NCBI GenBank assembly: GCA_963755335.1
Contig: CAVWJW010000008.1
Span: 1,674,001-1,738,000 of the forward strand
DNA from: UBA10649 sp963755335
GTDB lineage: Bacteria > Actinomycetota > Actinomycetes > S36-B12
DNA: 64,000 bases
Reading direction: 5' to 3'
In this document: piece after piece, positions 15,091 to 24,617 of the stretch
Numbering within the stretch: position 1 is the stretch's first letter
Layout of the letters: each line of letters starts with the position of its first letter
Made by a program: the position numbers and the translations under genes
The notes under the pieces: generated by a model
The model's input: the letters and a program-made list of their open reading frames with translations, nothing else
The model's database searches: none
What the model was told of the DNA's origin: nothing

Positions 15091-16453
15091 CTACGCCTTG
15101 CGCAGGACCGCGAGGAACATCGCGTCGGTGCCGTGCCGATGTGGCCACATCTGCACGAACGGGCCGTCACCGCAGTCGGGCAGCTCGGGCAGCAGGGCGC
15201 GGGCGTCCTCCGTTGTCACGTCGGACCGACTCCGCAGGACGTCGGACACGACGAACTCCGTCTCAGCCAGATGCGGCGAGCAGGTGACGTAGGCGATGAC
15301 CCCGCCCGGGCGCACCGACTCGACGGCGGTACGCAGGAGGTCGCGCTGGATGGCGCCGAGGGCCGCAAGGTCGGCGGGCGTTCGCCGCCATCGCGACTCG
15401 GGCCGGCGCCGCAGCGCCCCCAGGCCGGTGCACGGCGCGTCGACGAGGATGCGATCGACGGGGCCCTCGCCCCAGGGCCGGTGCCGCGCGTCGCCGACGA
15501 GGATCTCGGAATCGGTGGCCGCGGGAAGACTCGAGCGCACGAGTTCGGCGCGATGCGCGTGCTGCTCGACGGCGACCAGCCGGGCACCGCGCTCGGCGGC
15601 CAGTCCATCGAGAAGCGCCGCCTTGCCGCCGGGCCCGGCACACATGTCGAGCCATGTCCGATCCGGTCCGTCGATGCCGGCACGAGTCAGCGCGAGGGCG
15701 ACCAGTTGGCTGCCCTCGTCCTGGACCCCGGCCCTGCCCTGCTTGACGCAGTCCAGTCCGTCGGGGATGCCTTCGACCAGCGTGGCCGCCAGCGGTGACC
15801 ATCGACCCGGCTCGGTGCCTGGTTCGGCCAGCAGCTCGTCGATGGACATCCGGCCGGGGCGGGCCACCAGTGACGGTCGTGCTGCGTCGTTGTCGGCGAC
15901 CAGGAGGGCGGGCAGCTCGGAACGCCGCTGCCCGAGCGAGTCGCGGAAGGCGCGCACCTGCCACACCGGGTGGGACCAGCGCTCGGCCAGCCACTCCATG
16001 TCGATCGTCGGGCCGACCCGCGCGGAGGATCTCCGCCCAGCCCTCGACATCATGCGCGGCCACCTTGCGCAGCACCGCGTTGACGAAGCCGGCCCGCGCC
16101 TTGGCGCCGGGCGCTGGGCCCGCCAGTCGTGCCAGCTCGCAGGAGGAGTCGACGGCCGCGTGATCGGGCACCCGCATAGCGAGCAGCTGGTGGGCACCCA
16201 GCCGGAGGATGTCCTGCAGGACCGGCTCGACCTTGTTCCACGGCCGCGTGACGCAGGTCTGCAGGATCGCGTCGTACAGGCCCTTCCAGCGCAGGGTCCC
16301 GTAGCCGAGCTCGGTCGCGAAGCCCGCGTCGCGGCCGCTGAGCCCGCGCTGGCGGAGCGCCTGCGGCAGCACGAGGTTGGCGTAGGCGTCGTCCTCGCGG
16401 ACGGCGCGCAGCAGCTCGAGGGCCGCCGCTCGGGAGGGATCGGTGGCACTCAC
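15091..16453 (-). CDS. rsmB: 16S rRNA (cytosine-967-C5)-methyltransferase RsmB, frame broken once
   Basis: SAM-dependent RNA m5C methyltransferase with an N-terminal NusB-like RNA-binding domain (about residues 1-140, beginning SATDPSRAAALELLRAV) and a C-terminal catalytic domain. Catalytic features are DAPCTGLGALRRRPE (motif IV, Pro-Cys) and YVTCSPHLAETE (motif VI, nucleophilic Cys); the SAM site is DMCAGPGGKAALLD. The frame breaks near 16020, where GCGGGTCGG has one G too many; the corrected length is 453 residues. Start GTG 16453 overlaps the fmt stop by 4 bases. Clustering with fmt and def is common in bacteria. Confidence 0.93.
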
Positions 16454-17373
16454 GACAGCACCACGCCGTCCGCCAGCCGTGCGCCACGCGCCCAGTCCGC
16501 ACCGGTCATCGCCCTCTTGCCCGCGGGCTGCACCTCACCGAGTCGCACCGGCAGCGTGGCGGTGCCCACCCAGACGTCGCGCTTGCCCACGCGCAGTACC
16601 CCGGGCGCCAGCACCGGCTCGTCGCGGGCGATGCTCACCGGAGCAAGGCGCACGCGCTCGCCCCCGAGCGTCGTCCAGGCACCCGGCGCCGGAGTGCACG
16701 CTCGCACCTGACGGTCGACGCCCACGGCGGGCAGCTCCCAGCGCACCCGGGCCTCGTCCACGGTGATCTTGGGGGCAAGGCTGGGGTCGCCCACCTGGGG
16801 CAGTGCCTCGACCGCGCCGTCCTCGATGGCGTCGAGGGTCGCGACGAGCAGCCCCGATCCCGCGTCGGCCAGGCGCAGCAGGAGGGACCCGGACGTATCG
16901 TCGGGCCGGACGGACTCGGTGACCGTGCCGTACACGGGGCCGGTGTCCATGCCCTCGTCCAGCCGGAAGGTCGTTGCGCCGGTGACGTCGTCGCCGTGCC
17001 AGATAGCGTGCTGCACGGGGGCGGCTCCGCGCCACGCGGGCAGCAGCGAGAAGTGCAGGTTGACCCAGCCCTGTGCGGGGACCGACAGGAGCGTCGCGGG
17101 GATGAGTCCGCCATAGGCCACGACCGGCGCGCAGTCCGGTGCGAGGGCGCTCACGGCGGCGACGAAGTCCGGGTCGCGCGGCGTCACCGGCTGCAGCACG
17201 TCGATGCCGCGCTCATGCGCCAGCTCGGCGACCGGGCTCGCGGTGGACCTGCGACCGCGTCCCGCGGGCGCGTCCGGTCGGGTCACCACCGCTACGACCT
17301 CATGACGCGACGCGAGTAGCTCGGTCAGCGCACGCGCAGCGACGTCGGGCGTCCCGGCGAACAGGCACCTCAT
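16450..17373 (-). CDS. fmt: Methionyl-tRNA formyltransferase
   Basis: Formylates initiator Met-tRNA using 10-formyltetrahydrofolate. 307 residues from ATG 17373; the open frame extends upstream but similarity starts at MRCLFAGTPDVAARAL. The formyl-transfer site is in WVNLHFSLLPAWRGAAP (Asn and His) with the aspartate in FRLDEGMDTGPVY. The C-terminal OB-like tRNA-binding domain follows from about residue 210. The frame is intact. It lies 25 bases after def and overlaps rsmB by 4 bases. Confidence 0.97.
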   Translation of the reverse strand: MRCLFAGTPDVAARALTELLASRHEVVAVVTRPDAPAGRGRRSTASPVAELAHERGIDVLQPVTPRDPDFVAAVSALAPDCAPVVAYGGLIPATLLSVPAQGWVNLHFSLLPAWRGAAPVQHAIWHGDDVTGATTFRLDEGMDTGPVYGTVTESVRPDDTSGSLLLRLADAGSGLLVATLDAIEDGAVEALPQVGDPSLAPKITVDEARVRWELPAVGVDRQVRACTPAPGAWTTLGGERVRLAPVSIARDEPVLAPGVLRVGKRDVWVGTATLPVRLGEVQPAGKRAMTGADWARGARLADGVVLS

Positions 17374-17398
17374 CGGAGGGACGGATTCAGCACGCCGG

Positions 17399-17944
17399 CT
17401 ACAGCCAGCGCGACGAGATGGAGTGCGGGCTCTGCTGGACAACCGGGGCCGGTTCGCCGAACCACTCCGAGGCCCGGATGATCCGCATGGCCTCCTTGCG
17501 CGCATCGGCATCGAGCCGATCGATGAACAGGATGCCGTCGAGGTGGTCGGTCTCGTGCTGCACGGCGCGCGCCAGAAGGTCAGAGCCCTCGATGACGACT
17601 GGCTCCCCATACATGTTCATGCCCTTGGCGATCACGCGCTTGGCCCGCGGCGTCTCGAAGAACAGGTCCGGCAGCGACAGGCAGCCCTCCTCGCCCTCCT
17701 GGAGGTCGACCGACAGGTCAAGATCGGGGTTGACCAGGTGGCCGGGCTCATCGTCGACCCAGTAGGTGAACACGCGCAGCGAGACGCCGATCTGCGGCGC
17801 GGCAAGGCCGGCGCCCGGTGCGTCCATCATCGTCTCGGTGAGGTCCTTGACGAGCTTGCGCAACTCCTTGTCGAACGTCTCGACCGGGGCAGCGGGCGTG
17901 CGAAGGACCGGGTCGCCGAAGAGCCTGATGGGTTGCACTGCCAT
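17399..17944 (-). CDS. def: Peptide deformylase
   Basis: Metalloenzyme removing the formyl group from nascent proteins. 181 residues from ATG 17944. All three family motifs are intact: GAGLAAPQIG, EGCLSLP (metal Cys) and QHETDHLDG (two metal His and catalytic Glu). TAGACT ends seven bases before the ATG, so a leaderless message is likely; upstream frame extension is shadow. Its pairing with fmt joins the two halves of the formylation cycle. The C-terminal 30 residues (ASEWFGEPAPVVQQSP) are longer than in short bacterial types and resemble actinobacterial deformylases. Confidence 0.97.
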   Translation of the reverse strand: MAVQPIRLFGDPVLRTPAAPVETFDKELRKLVKDLTETMMDAPGAGLAAPQIGVSLRVFTYWVDDEPGHLVNPDLDLSVDLQEGEEGCLSLPDLFFETPRAKRVIAKGMNMYGEPVVIEGSDLLARAVQHETDHLDGILFIDRLDADARKEAMRIIRASEWFGEPAPVVQQSPHSISSRWL

Positions 17945-17951
17945 AGCGCGG

Positions 17952-17957
17952 AGTCTA
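17952..17957 (-). promoter_or_regulatory. Leaderless -10 box for def
   Basis: TAGACT matches TANNNT and ends seven bases before the def ATG at 17944. It lies in the 38-base gap after priA. Confidence 0.5.
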
Positions 17958-17982
17958 AGGGCAGGCGGCGGGACGACTTCGC

Positions 17983-19908
17983 CTAGATATCCCGCGGATC
18001 GATGCGTACGTGTACGACTCCCGTGCGGGCGCGAGCCGACCGGGCGGCGGTGATGGCGCGCAGTTCGCGGGCGAGCGACGGTGCGTGGGCACGCTCGACG
18101 ACGACGAGGCCACGAAGACGCTCCTCGCCCGGCACCGCGACCGGCCCGAGCAGCCGATGCGGCACCGCGAGTTCGCCGACCACCTCGGCGATGTCGGGGG
18201 CGGTGCCGTACAGGGCCGCCATGCGCGTGGCCGGGGGCAGTCCCGCGCTCGTCCGCTCGCTCAGCTCGCGCTCGGCCAGCCACTCCGGATCCCATCGGAC
18301 CAGGGCCTGGACGGGCAGCAGGGCGTTGTCCGCCGTGATGACGACGGTGGCTCCCGGCCGGGCCAGGCGGGCGGCGGCGAACCACCGTCGCGCGGCGTCC
18401 TCGGTGGCGTCGATCGTCGGACGCTCGAGGTGTGCGCGGGCATCCAGGATGACCACCGCGGCGTAGCCCGGATCGGTGTCCGGCTCCGCCCCGGGCGTGG
18501 CGACCACGAGAGCCGGCTCATCGGCCACGCGGGCCAGCAGGTGGCCGCCATGGCTGGCGACGACGGGGACACCGGGAAATGCCCGACCGATCTCCTCAGC
18601 GGTGCGCTCGGCGCCGACGACGACCGCCCGCAGGCGATTCGCACCGCAGTGCGGGCACGACCAGCCGCCGGCGAGCCGGCCGCACCAGGTGCAGCGTGGA
18701 ACGGCGCTGCTGCTCGAGATCTCGAGCGGACCGCCGCACTCGCAGCGGGCGATCTCGCGGCACTTCTGGCACGCCAACGCAGGCAGGTAGCCACGACGCC
18801 CCACCTGGAGGAGGACGGGGCCGGACTTCAGCGCCGTCCGGGCTGCCGTCCACGCCTGATGCGGGATCCGGGCGGAGCGGGCCGCCTCGTCACGGGCGTC
18901 GTCCTGGACCGACAGGGCCCGTACGACGGGCGCACGGGCCGACAGCGTCGGTCGCGTCGGCGTGATCGATCGCGCCCAACCCGTCGCGCACCAGTGCTGC
19001 GTCACGACCGAACGGGCCGGGGATCCGACGACGAGGTGGCAGTCGGCCAGGTGGCTGCGCAGCGCCGCGACGTCACGGGCATCCCAATAGGGCGCGTGCG
19101 GGTCGACCAGGGCGTCGTCACCGTCGTCCCACACCAGGATGAGCCGTAGGTCCGCTACGGGCGCGAAGACGGCCGAGCGGGTCCCGACCACCACGCGTGC
19201 GCCACCGCGCAGGATGCGCACGAACTCCCGATAGCGCCGTTCGGGGCCCTGGTCGGCGGTGAGCGTGGCCACGATCCCCGCCGCTCGGGCGTCGTCGAGT
19301 CGGTTCAGGACGCGATCGACGTCCGCGGCATCGGGCACGACGACGATGACCCCGCCGCCGGCCGACAGCGTCACGTCGACGAGCGCCGCCACGTCGTCCG
19401 CCCACGCCGTCGCGGGCGCGCACGACCACACGGCACGGACGGTCGCGCCTCCCGGCATGCCGAGCCGGTCGTACAGGGCGCGGCCACCTGCGTAGGCAGA
19501 CCACCGCTGCCGGCCTTCCGGATCCGCTGACGAACGCCACTCGGCGCGGGCGACAGTGACCGCCTCGGCACGTGCATGACGGGGTGGCACGGCAGCACGC
19601 ACCACGTCGCTGAACGTGCCGGCGTAGCGCTCGGCGACCTGCTGCACGAGCGTGATGGTCTCGGCGGTCAGCACCGGCTCGATCCCGATCAGCCGTTCCA
19701 GCGGCTTGATCGCTCCCTGGTGCTCCGACACCTCGTCCCGCGAGATGACGTAGGCGTCGGTGAGCCGCCCGGCGAACCGGACGCGCACCCGGGTGCCGGG
19801 GACGGCGGTGTCGGCCAGTGACTCCGGCACCGCATAGTCGAACGGGCGGTCCAGGTGGGGCACCGGCGCATCGATCATCACCTGGGCGATGGGTGATCGC
19901 GCCGCCAC
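17983..19908 (-). CDS. priA: Primosomal protein N' (PriA), actinobacterial type without helicase motifs
   Basis: Replication-restart factor that recognises forked DNA. 641 residues with the N-terminal 3'-DNA-binding domain (VPHLDRPFDYAVPE) and the central zinc cysteines: CQKCREIARCECGG and CTWCGRLAGGWSCPHCG, all eight present. The superfamily 2 ATPase motifs are degenerate: no GxGKT loop is found, and the DEEH-type Walker B position reads WDDGDDALVDP. This loss is known for actinobacterial PriA and implies a structural role rather than DNA unwinding. It follows metK by 75 bases. The name must not be confused with the HisA/TrpF isomerase also called PriA (57567-58349). Confidence 0.92.
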   Translation of the reverse strand: MAARSPIAQVMIDAPVPHLDRPFDYAVPESLADTAVPGTRVRVRFAGRLTDAYVISRDEVSEHQGAIKPLERLIGIEPVLTAETITLVQQVAERYAGTFSDVVRAAVPPRHARAEAVTVARAEWRSSADPEGRQRWSAYAGGRALYDRLGMPGGATVRAVWSCAPATAWADDVAALVDVTLSAGGGVIVVVPDAADVDRVLNRLDDARAAGIVATLTADQGPERRYREFVRILRGGARVVVGTRSAVFAPVADLRLILVWDDGDDALVDPHAPYWDARDVAALRSHLADCHLVVGSPARSVVTQHWCATGWARSITPTRPTLSARAPVVRALSVQDDARDEAARSARIPHQAWTAARTALKSGPVLLQVGRRGYLPALACQKCREIARCECGGPLEISSSSAVPRCTWCGRLAGGWSCPHCGANRLRAVVVGAERTAEEIGRAFPGVPVVASHGGHLLARVADEPALVVATPGAEPDTDPGYAAVVILDARAHLERPTIDATEDAARRWFAAARLARPGATVVITADNALLPVQALVRWDPEWLAERELSERTSAGLPPATRMAALYGTAPDIAEVVGELAVPHRLLGPVAVPGEERLRGLVVVERAHAPSLARELRAITAARSARARTGVVHVRIDPRDI

Positions 19909-19983
19909 GCGGCTGCGGCGCTCTCGCGCGCTGGCGCCGGGCCTTGGGCCCGGGCACCAGCGCGAGTTGGTCCGAGGTGGGGA

Positions 19984-21234
19984 TCAGGCTCCCGCCGCGG
20001 CCTTCAGCTGGTCGGCACGATCGGTCGCCTCCCACGTGAAGGTCGGGCCCACCGCCGTGCGCTGGGCCGGGTCCTCGTGGTCGAGCAGCCAGTTGCTGCC
20101 CTGGGGGCGGCCGAAGTGGCCATACGCACTCGTCGTGCGGTAGATCGGGCGGAGCAGGTCGAGGTCGCGGATGATCGCGGCCGGGCGCAGGTCGAACACG
20201 CTGAGCACGGCGAGCTGGATCTGCTCGTCGGGGATGACACCGGTGCCGAAGGTCTCGACGAACACGCCGACCGGGTGCGCCTTGCCGATGGCGTAGGCCA
20301 CCTGGACCTCGCAGCGCGTGGCCAGGCCCGAGGCCACGACGTTCTTGGCGACCCAGCGCGTGGCGTAGGCCGCCGACCGGTCGACCTTTGACGGGTCCTT
20401 GCCGGAGAACGCGCCGCCGCCATGGCGGGCCATGCCGCCGTAGGTGTCGACGATGATCTTGCGACCGGTCAGTCCGGCGTCGCCCATCGGGCCGCCGACC
20501 TCGAAGCGGCCGGTCGGGTTGACCAGCAGGCGGTAGTCGCGCGAGTCGAGGTCGATGACGTCGAGGACCGGGTCGACCACGTGGCGCCGGATGTCGGGCG
20601 TGAGCATGTTCTCGAGGCTGACGTCCTTGGCATGCTGCGAGGACACGACGACGGTGTCGATCTTCACCGGGCGGTCGTTCTCGTCGTAGGCGATCGTGAC
20701 CTGTGTCTTGCCGTCGGGACGGAGGTAGGGAACGGTGCCGTCCTTGCGGACCTCGGTCAGCCGCTCGGCCAGCCGGTGCGCGATGTGGATCGGCAGCGGC
20801 ATGAGCTCGGGGGTGTCGTCGCAGGCGTAGCCGAACATCAGGCCCTGGTCGCCGGCGCCCTGACGATCGAGCGGATCGGCGCTGCCCTCGGCGCGCTCCT
20901 CGAACGCGTCGTCGACGCCCTGGGCGATGTCCGGGGACTGCTTGCCGATCGACACCGAGATGCCGCACGACTCGCCGTCGAAGCCCTTGGTGGAGGAGTC
21001 GTAGCCGATCCCGAGGACCGTTTCGCGGACGAGGCCCATGACGTCGGCGTAGCCGGCGGTGGTGACCTCGCCGGCCACGTGCACCTGGCCGGTGGTCAGC
21101 ATGGTCTCGACGGCGACCCGGCTGCGCGGGTCCTGGCGCAGCAGGTCGTCGAGGATCGCGTCGCTGATCGCGTCGGCCATCTTGTCGGGGTGGCCCTCGG
21201 TGACGGACTCGGACGTGAACAGGCGATTTGACAC
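19984..21234 (-). CDS. metK: S-adenosylmethionine synthetase
   Basis: Makes SAM from methionine and ATP. 416 residues, the usual actinobacterial length. Signatures: SESVTEGHPDKMADAISDA at the N-terminus, GAGDQGLMFGYA and GGGAFSGKDPSKVDRS (P-loop-like). Start is GTG 21234 with GAGAAGGA upstream. A SAM-IV riboswitch in its leader implies feedback control by the product SAM. It follows coaBC but has its own promoter candidate between the two, and precedes priA. Confidence 0.98.
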   Translation of the reverse strand: MSNRLFTSESVTEGHPDKMADAISDAILDDLLRQDPRSRVAVETMLTTGQVHVAGEVTTAGYADVMGLVRETVLGIGYDSSTKGFDGESCGISVSIGKQSPDIAQGVDDAFEERAEGSADPLDRQGAGDQGLMFGYACDDTPELMPLPIHIAHRLAERLTEVRKDGTVPYLRPDGKTQVTIAYDENDRPVKIDTVVVSSQHAKDVSLENMLTPDIRRHVVDPVLDVIDLDSRDYRLLVNPTGRFEVGGPMGDAGLTGRKIIVDTYGGMARHGGGAFSGKDPSKVDRSAAYATRWVAKNVVASGLATRCEVQVAYAIGKAHPVGVFVETFGTGVIPDEQIQLAVLSVFDLRPAAIIRDLDLLRPIYRTTSAYGHFGRPQGSNWLLDHEDPAQRTAVGPTFTWEATDRADQLKAAAGA

Positions 21235-21273
21235 GTACTTGTCCTTCTCTCGCAGGTGTACCGCTGCCCTTAC

Positions 21274-21385
21274 GGGCGCGCGCTTGCCTCAGGACGAGGC
21301 CTGGTCCTCACCCGGAGCACCCCACCGCGGCGGAGGGTTGCCGACCAGCAAGCCGGGGCTTGAACGCTGGTGCTCTTGACCGGCA
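21274..21385 (-). promoter_or_regulatory. SAM-IV riboswitch upstream of metK
   Basis: The 5' core starts GGTCAAGAGCACCAGCG and closes with GACC (21303-21306). Conserved SAM-IV/SAM-I-like core pieces are present: CAAGCCCCGGCTTGCTGG, CGGCAACCCTCC, CCGCGGTGGGGTGC. The 3' part shows the class-specific extra hairpin GCCTC-GTCCT-GAGGC followed by AAGCGCG, which distinguishes SAM-IV from SAM-I. It ends about 40 bases before the metK GTG and may act on translation through the segment GCCCGTAAGGGC and the ribosome-binding site. SAM binding is expected to lower metK expression. Confidence 0.88.
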
Positions 21386-21388
21386 CGA

Positions 21389-21394
21389 AGAATA
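21389..21394 (-). promoter_or_regulatory. -10 box for the metK transcript
   Basis: TATTCT fits TANNNT. With the usual six to seven base distance transcription would begin at about 21382, the first base of the riboswitch helix P1. No clear -35 is visible. It lies in the gap between the coaBC stop and the riboswitch. Confidence 0.5.
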
Positions 21395-21403
21395 CAGCAG
21401 GCC

Positions 21404-22626
21404 CTAGCCCAGGGCGCGCACCACGGCGTCCCACACCGCGTCGGCGATGTCGGCCTTGCCGGACCGCGGGACGAGGGACTGCGACCCGTCGCTGCCGAGG
21501 ATCACGACTTCGTTGTCGGGCTGGCCGAAGACCTGTCCGGCGCTGACATCGTTGACGACCAGCAGGTCGCAGCCCTTGCGCTCGAGCTTCTGCCTGGCCG
21601 TGCTGCAGCACGTCGCCGCTGGCGTCGCCGGTCTCGGCGGCGAAGCCGACGATGAGCGGCTGCTGAGCCCGCACCGCGTGCCTGGACGAGCTCTCGCAGG
21701 ATGTCGGTGTTCTGGGCCAGCGGCAGGACGAGGTCGGCGGCCGAGTCGGCGCGCTTCAGCTTGGTGTCGCCCACCTCGGCCGGCCGGAAGTCGGCGACCG
21801 CGGCGGCCATCACGATGACGTCGGCCGTGGCGGCGTTCTCCTGCATGGCCTGACGGAGGTCCTCAGCGCGAGCTGACCGGCACGACGCGGACCCCGGCGG
21901 GTGGGGCGACGTCCATGTGCGCGGCGACCAGGGTCACCTCGGCGCCGCGGGTGACGGCCGTGCGGGCAAGCTCGACGCCCTGCCGCCCGCTGCTGATGTT
22001 GCCGATGAACCGGACCGGGTCCCACGGCTCACGGGTGCCCCCGGCGCTGACCAGGACCCGGACGCCGGCGAGATCGCGGACCAGTGGCTTTCCCTTGCGC
22101 CGCAGGACGTCCTGGACGGCCGCGAGGATCGACCGGCGGATCGGGGAGGCGGCCCGGCCCGGTATCGGCGCCCGTCAGGCGACCGACGGCCGGATCGAGC
22201 ACGATGACGCCCCGCGTCGCGCAGGAGCGCGACGTTGCGCTGGGTGGCCGGGTGCTCCCACATCTCGGTGTGCATGGCCGGGGCCAGGATCACCGGGCAG
22301 CGGGCCGTGAGGAGGACGTTCGTGAGCAGGTCGTCGGCAAGGCCGTGCGTCGCGCGGGCCAGGAGGTCGGCGGTGGCTGGCGCGACCACGATCGCGTCGG
22401 CCTGCTGGCCGAGCCGCACGTGCGGCACCTGCTCGGCGCCTGTCCACACGTCGGTCGCGACGGGCTTGCCGGACAGCGCGGACCAGGTGGCCGCGCCGAC
22501 GAAGTTGAGTGCGGCAGCGGTCGGCACGACGGTGACATCGCAGCCGGACTCGGTGAGGCCGCGCAGGAGCTCGGCCGCCTTGTAGGCGGCAATTCCCCCG
22601 GCAACGCCGAGAACCACGCGTCGCAT
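21404..22626 (-). CDS. coaBC: Bifunctional phosphopantothenoylcysteine decarboxylase / phosphopantothenate-cysteine ligase, frame broken five times
   Basis: Makes 4'-phosphopantetheine for coenzyme A. The N-terminal FMN-dependent CoaC domain (GVAGGIAAYKAAELLRGL, APAMHTEMW) and the C-terminal CoaB domain (SAGGTREPWDPVRFIGN, VNDVSAGQVFGQPDNEVVIL) are both complete in pieces. Five single extra bases break the frame, at about 22212 (GGGG for GGG), 22136, 21872, 21681 and 21587; each correction restores similarity and the total becomes 405 residues. ATG 22626 has GGAGG eight bases upstream. Five indels in one essential gene argue for consensus error, not decay. Confidence 0.9.
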
Positions 22627-22661
22627 GGGTCCTCCGGCCTCAGGAAGGATGGAGATGTGGG

Positions 22662-22970
22662 TCAGACGGTCTCGTCGGGGACGGCCGTGACGACAACCGC
22701 GTCGACGTCCTCCTCGGCGATCGGCGTGGAGGTCAGCAGCCCGGCGTCGATCTCGCGCAGTGCGATGGACAGCGGCTTCTCCTGCACCTGGGTCTCAACC
22801 AGCGGGCCGACGTACTCGAGCAGGCCTTCGCCCAGCTGCGAGTAGTAGGCGTTGATCTGACGGGCGCGCTTGGAGGCGTAGATCACGAGCGAGTACTTGG
22901 AGTCGGTCTTCTCCAGCAACGCGTCGATCGAGGGGTGGGTGATGCCCTCGGGGCGGATGGCACTGCTCAC
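22662..22970 (-). CDS. rpoZ: RNA polymerase omega subunit
   Basis: Small subunit that helps assemble RNA polymerase by holding beta-prime. The conserved block is SKYSLVIYASKRARQINAYY followed by LGEGLLEYVGPLVE and QEKPLSIALREI, typical for actinobacterial omega. I prefer GTG 22970 (102 residues) because GAGG lies six bases before it; the longer ATG start at 22982 has no ribosome-binding site. It stands between gmk and coaBC, the usual gmk-rpoZ-coaBC-metK-priA order. Confidence 0.95.
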   Translation of the reverse strand: MSSAIRPEGITHPSIDALLEKTDSKYSLVIYASKRARQINAYYSQLGEGLLEYVGPLVETQVQEKPLSIALREIDAGLLTSTPIAEEDVDAVVVTAVPDETV

Positions 22971-23003
22971 GTCAAGCCTCATTCATCACAGGTGGCGGGT
23001 CGT

Positions 23004-23596
23004 TCACAAGGTCACGAGGATTCGCGACCCGACGGATCGGCTACCAACTGCTACCAAGGCCTGAGCGCACTCCTCGACATCGGCGTTGACCAGGCACCAC
23101 GTCGAACTCCTCAGCAGCCGCCAGCTCGTCGCGCGCGGCCTGCAGGCGATGGGCGACCGCCTCGTCGGATTCGGTGCCACGACCCACCAGCCGGGCCGTG
23201 AGGGTCTCCCACGAGGGGGGCGCGAGGAAGACGAGGAGGGCGCCGGGGACCGACTGGCGGATCTGCCGCGCGCCCTGGACCTCGATCTCCAGCAGCACCG
23301 GGTGCCCCGCCGCCTGATGCTCCTCGACAGCCTGCCGTGGGGTGCCGTAGCGATTCCCCGCGAACTGGGCCCACTCCAGCAGGCCTCCGGTCGCGCACCA
23401 GCTCGTCGAACCGCTCCCCCGGCACGAAGAAGTACTCACGGCCGTCCGCCTCGCCCGGTCGGGGCGCGCGCGTGGTGCAGCTGACGGACAGCCAGATCGT
23501 CGGGTTGCGGCGCAGTGCCGCCGCGACCACCGTGCTCTTGCCCACTCCGGACGGGCCGGACACCACGACCAGCGGTGCGCTCGGCGAACCGCTCAT
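23004..23596 (-). CDS. gmk: Guanylate kinase, frame broken twice
   Basis: Phosphorylates GMP to GDP. P-loop SGPSGVGKST lies near residue 12, followed by SVSCTTRAPRPGEADGREYFF and, after the first break, GGLLEWAQFAGNRYGTP. Breaks: about 23406, GACCGG for GACGG, and about 23090, GTGCCTGG for GTGCTGG. After both corrections the frame continues LVNADVEECAQALVAVG and ends at TGA 23004 (196 residues). ATG 23596 overlaps the mihF stop by 4 bases. It supplies GDP for nucleotide synthesis next to the pyrimidine operon. Confidence 0.93.
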
Positions 23597-23916
23597 CGGC
23601 CCTCCCGCTCGAGCTCGGCCATGAGGGCCGCCCGCTGGCGCACGCCGAGCCCTCGGATCCGGCGCGACGGGGCGATCTGGACGTCGGCGAGGATCCGGTC
23701 GGCGCGCACCGCGCCGATCCCCGGCAGGCACTCGAGCAGCCAGCTCACCTTCAGCTGGGCCCACAGCGGATTGTCTTCCGCACCGTCGATCACGGTGCGG
23801 GGCGAGACCTCCCGGGCCTTGAGGGCCGCCCGCAGGCGCGCCCGCTCGTGCCGTGCGGCGAGCGCCGCGGCGAGGGCCGTGGACCGCTCCTCGGGCGAGC
23901 GGGCCGGCGCCGTCAT
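23593..23916 (-). CDS. mihF: Integration host factor, actinobacterial type (mIHF)
   Basis: Nucleoid-associated DNA-binding protein found only in actinobacteria and essential in mycobacteria. 107 residues. The conserved C-terminal region is VSWLLECLPGIGAVRADRIL followed by IAPSRRIRGLGVRQRAAL, a helix-two-turn-helix of H2TH type that binds DNA. The N-terminal part is alanine/arginine-rich and helical. It overlaps both pyrF (4 bases) and gmk (4 bases), so all three are translated from one message. A strong phylum marker. Confidence 0.93.
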   Translation of the reverse strand: MTAPARSPEERSTALAAALAARHERARLRAALKAREVSPRTVIDGAEDNPLWAQLKVSWLLECLPGIGAVRADRILADVQIAPSRRIRGLGVRQRAALMAELEREGR

Positions 23917-24594
23917 GCCAGTTCCGCCGCGATGGCCTCGGCGGCCGCTCTCCGATCGGCTGCACCGGTGATGGGCCGACCGATGACCAGGAGGTCCGCG
24001 CCGTCGGCGATGGCGCGAGCCGGCGTCGCGACGCGCCGCTGATCGTCCAACGACGCTCCAGCGGGGCGTACCCCCGGCGTGATCAAGGTGATGTCGGCGG
24101 GCACTGCCGCCCGGACGGCGGCGACCTCGTTGGGCGAGCAGACGATCGCCCGAGCGCCGGCCCCGACCGCGAGCAGGGCAAGGCGCACGACGGCCGCCTC
24201 GGACGGACCCGTCAGCCCGATCTGCTCCAGCATCTGCTCGTCGAGCGAGGTGAGGACCGTCACGGCGGTGACCCGGGTGTCGGGCAGCGCCTGCGCCGCC
24301 GCGGCGATCATCTCGGCGCCTCCCGACGCGTGGACCGTGAGGTAGGTGGGTCGCAGCGACGCCACCGCGGCTGCGGCACCGCGCACCGTGGCAGGGATGT
24401 CGTGGAGCTTGAGGTCGAGGAAGACGTCGAGATCATCGCGACCGGCCTCGCGGGCCGCCTCGCGGGCTGCGCACGACGGCTGCTGCGCCGTCGCGACAGA
24501 AGACCTCGAGCCCGATCTTGACGGTCGACACGACCGGGGCGACGGCCGCAGTCCAGGCGCGCACGGCGGCGAGATCGGGTGCGTCCATCGCCAC
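23913..24594 (-). CDS. pyrF: Orotidine 5'-phosphate decarboxylase, frame broken once
   Basis: Last step of UMP synthesis. The N-terminal piece reads APIAVAMDAPDLAAVRAW and STVKIGLEVF; after the break come DVFLDLKLHDIPATV (catalytic Asp-Lys-Asp pattern), TVHASGGAEMI and LITPGVRPAG. This is the group 2 form common in actinobacteria. The frame breaks at about 24493, where AGCCCGCG has one C too many; the corrected length is 226 residues. The exact start is uncertain: GTG 24594 or ATG 24588 are in frame, but homology begins four residues earlier, so a further indel near 24600 is possible. Stop overlaps mihF by 3 bases. Confidence 0.9.
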
Positions 24595-24617
24595 CGCGAT
24601 CGGGGCGCAACGGGGCG

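Noticed and set aside
19118..20968. 616-residue minus-strand frame across metK and priA
   Set aside because: It is the arginine-rich alternate frame of two well-identified genes and has no motif of its own.
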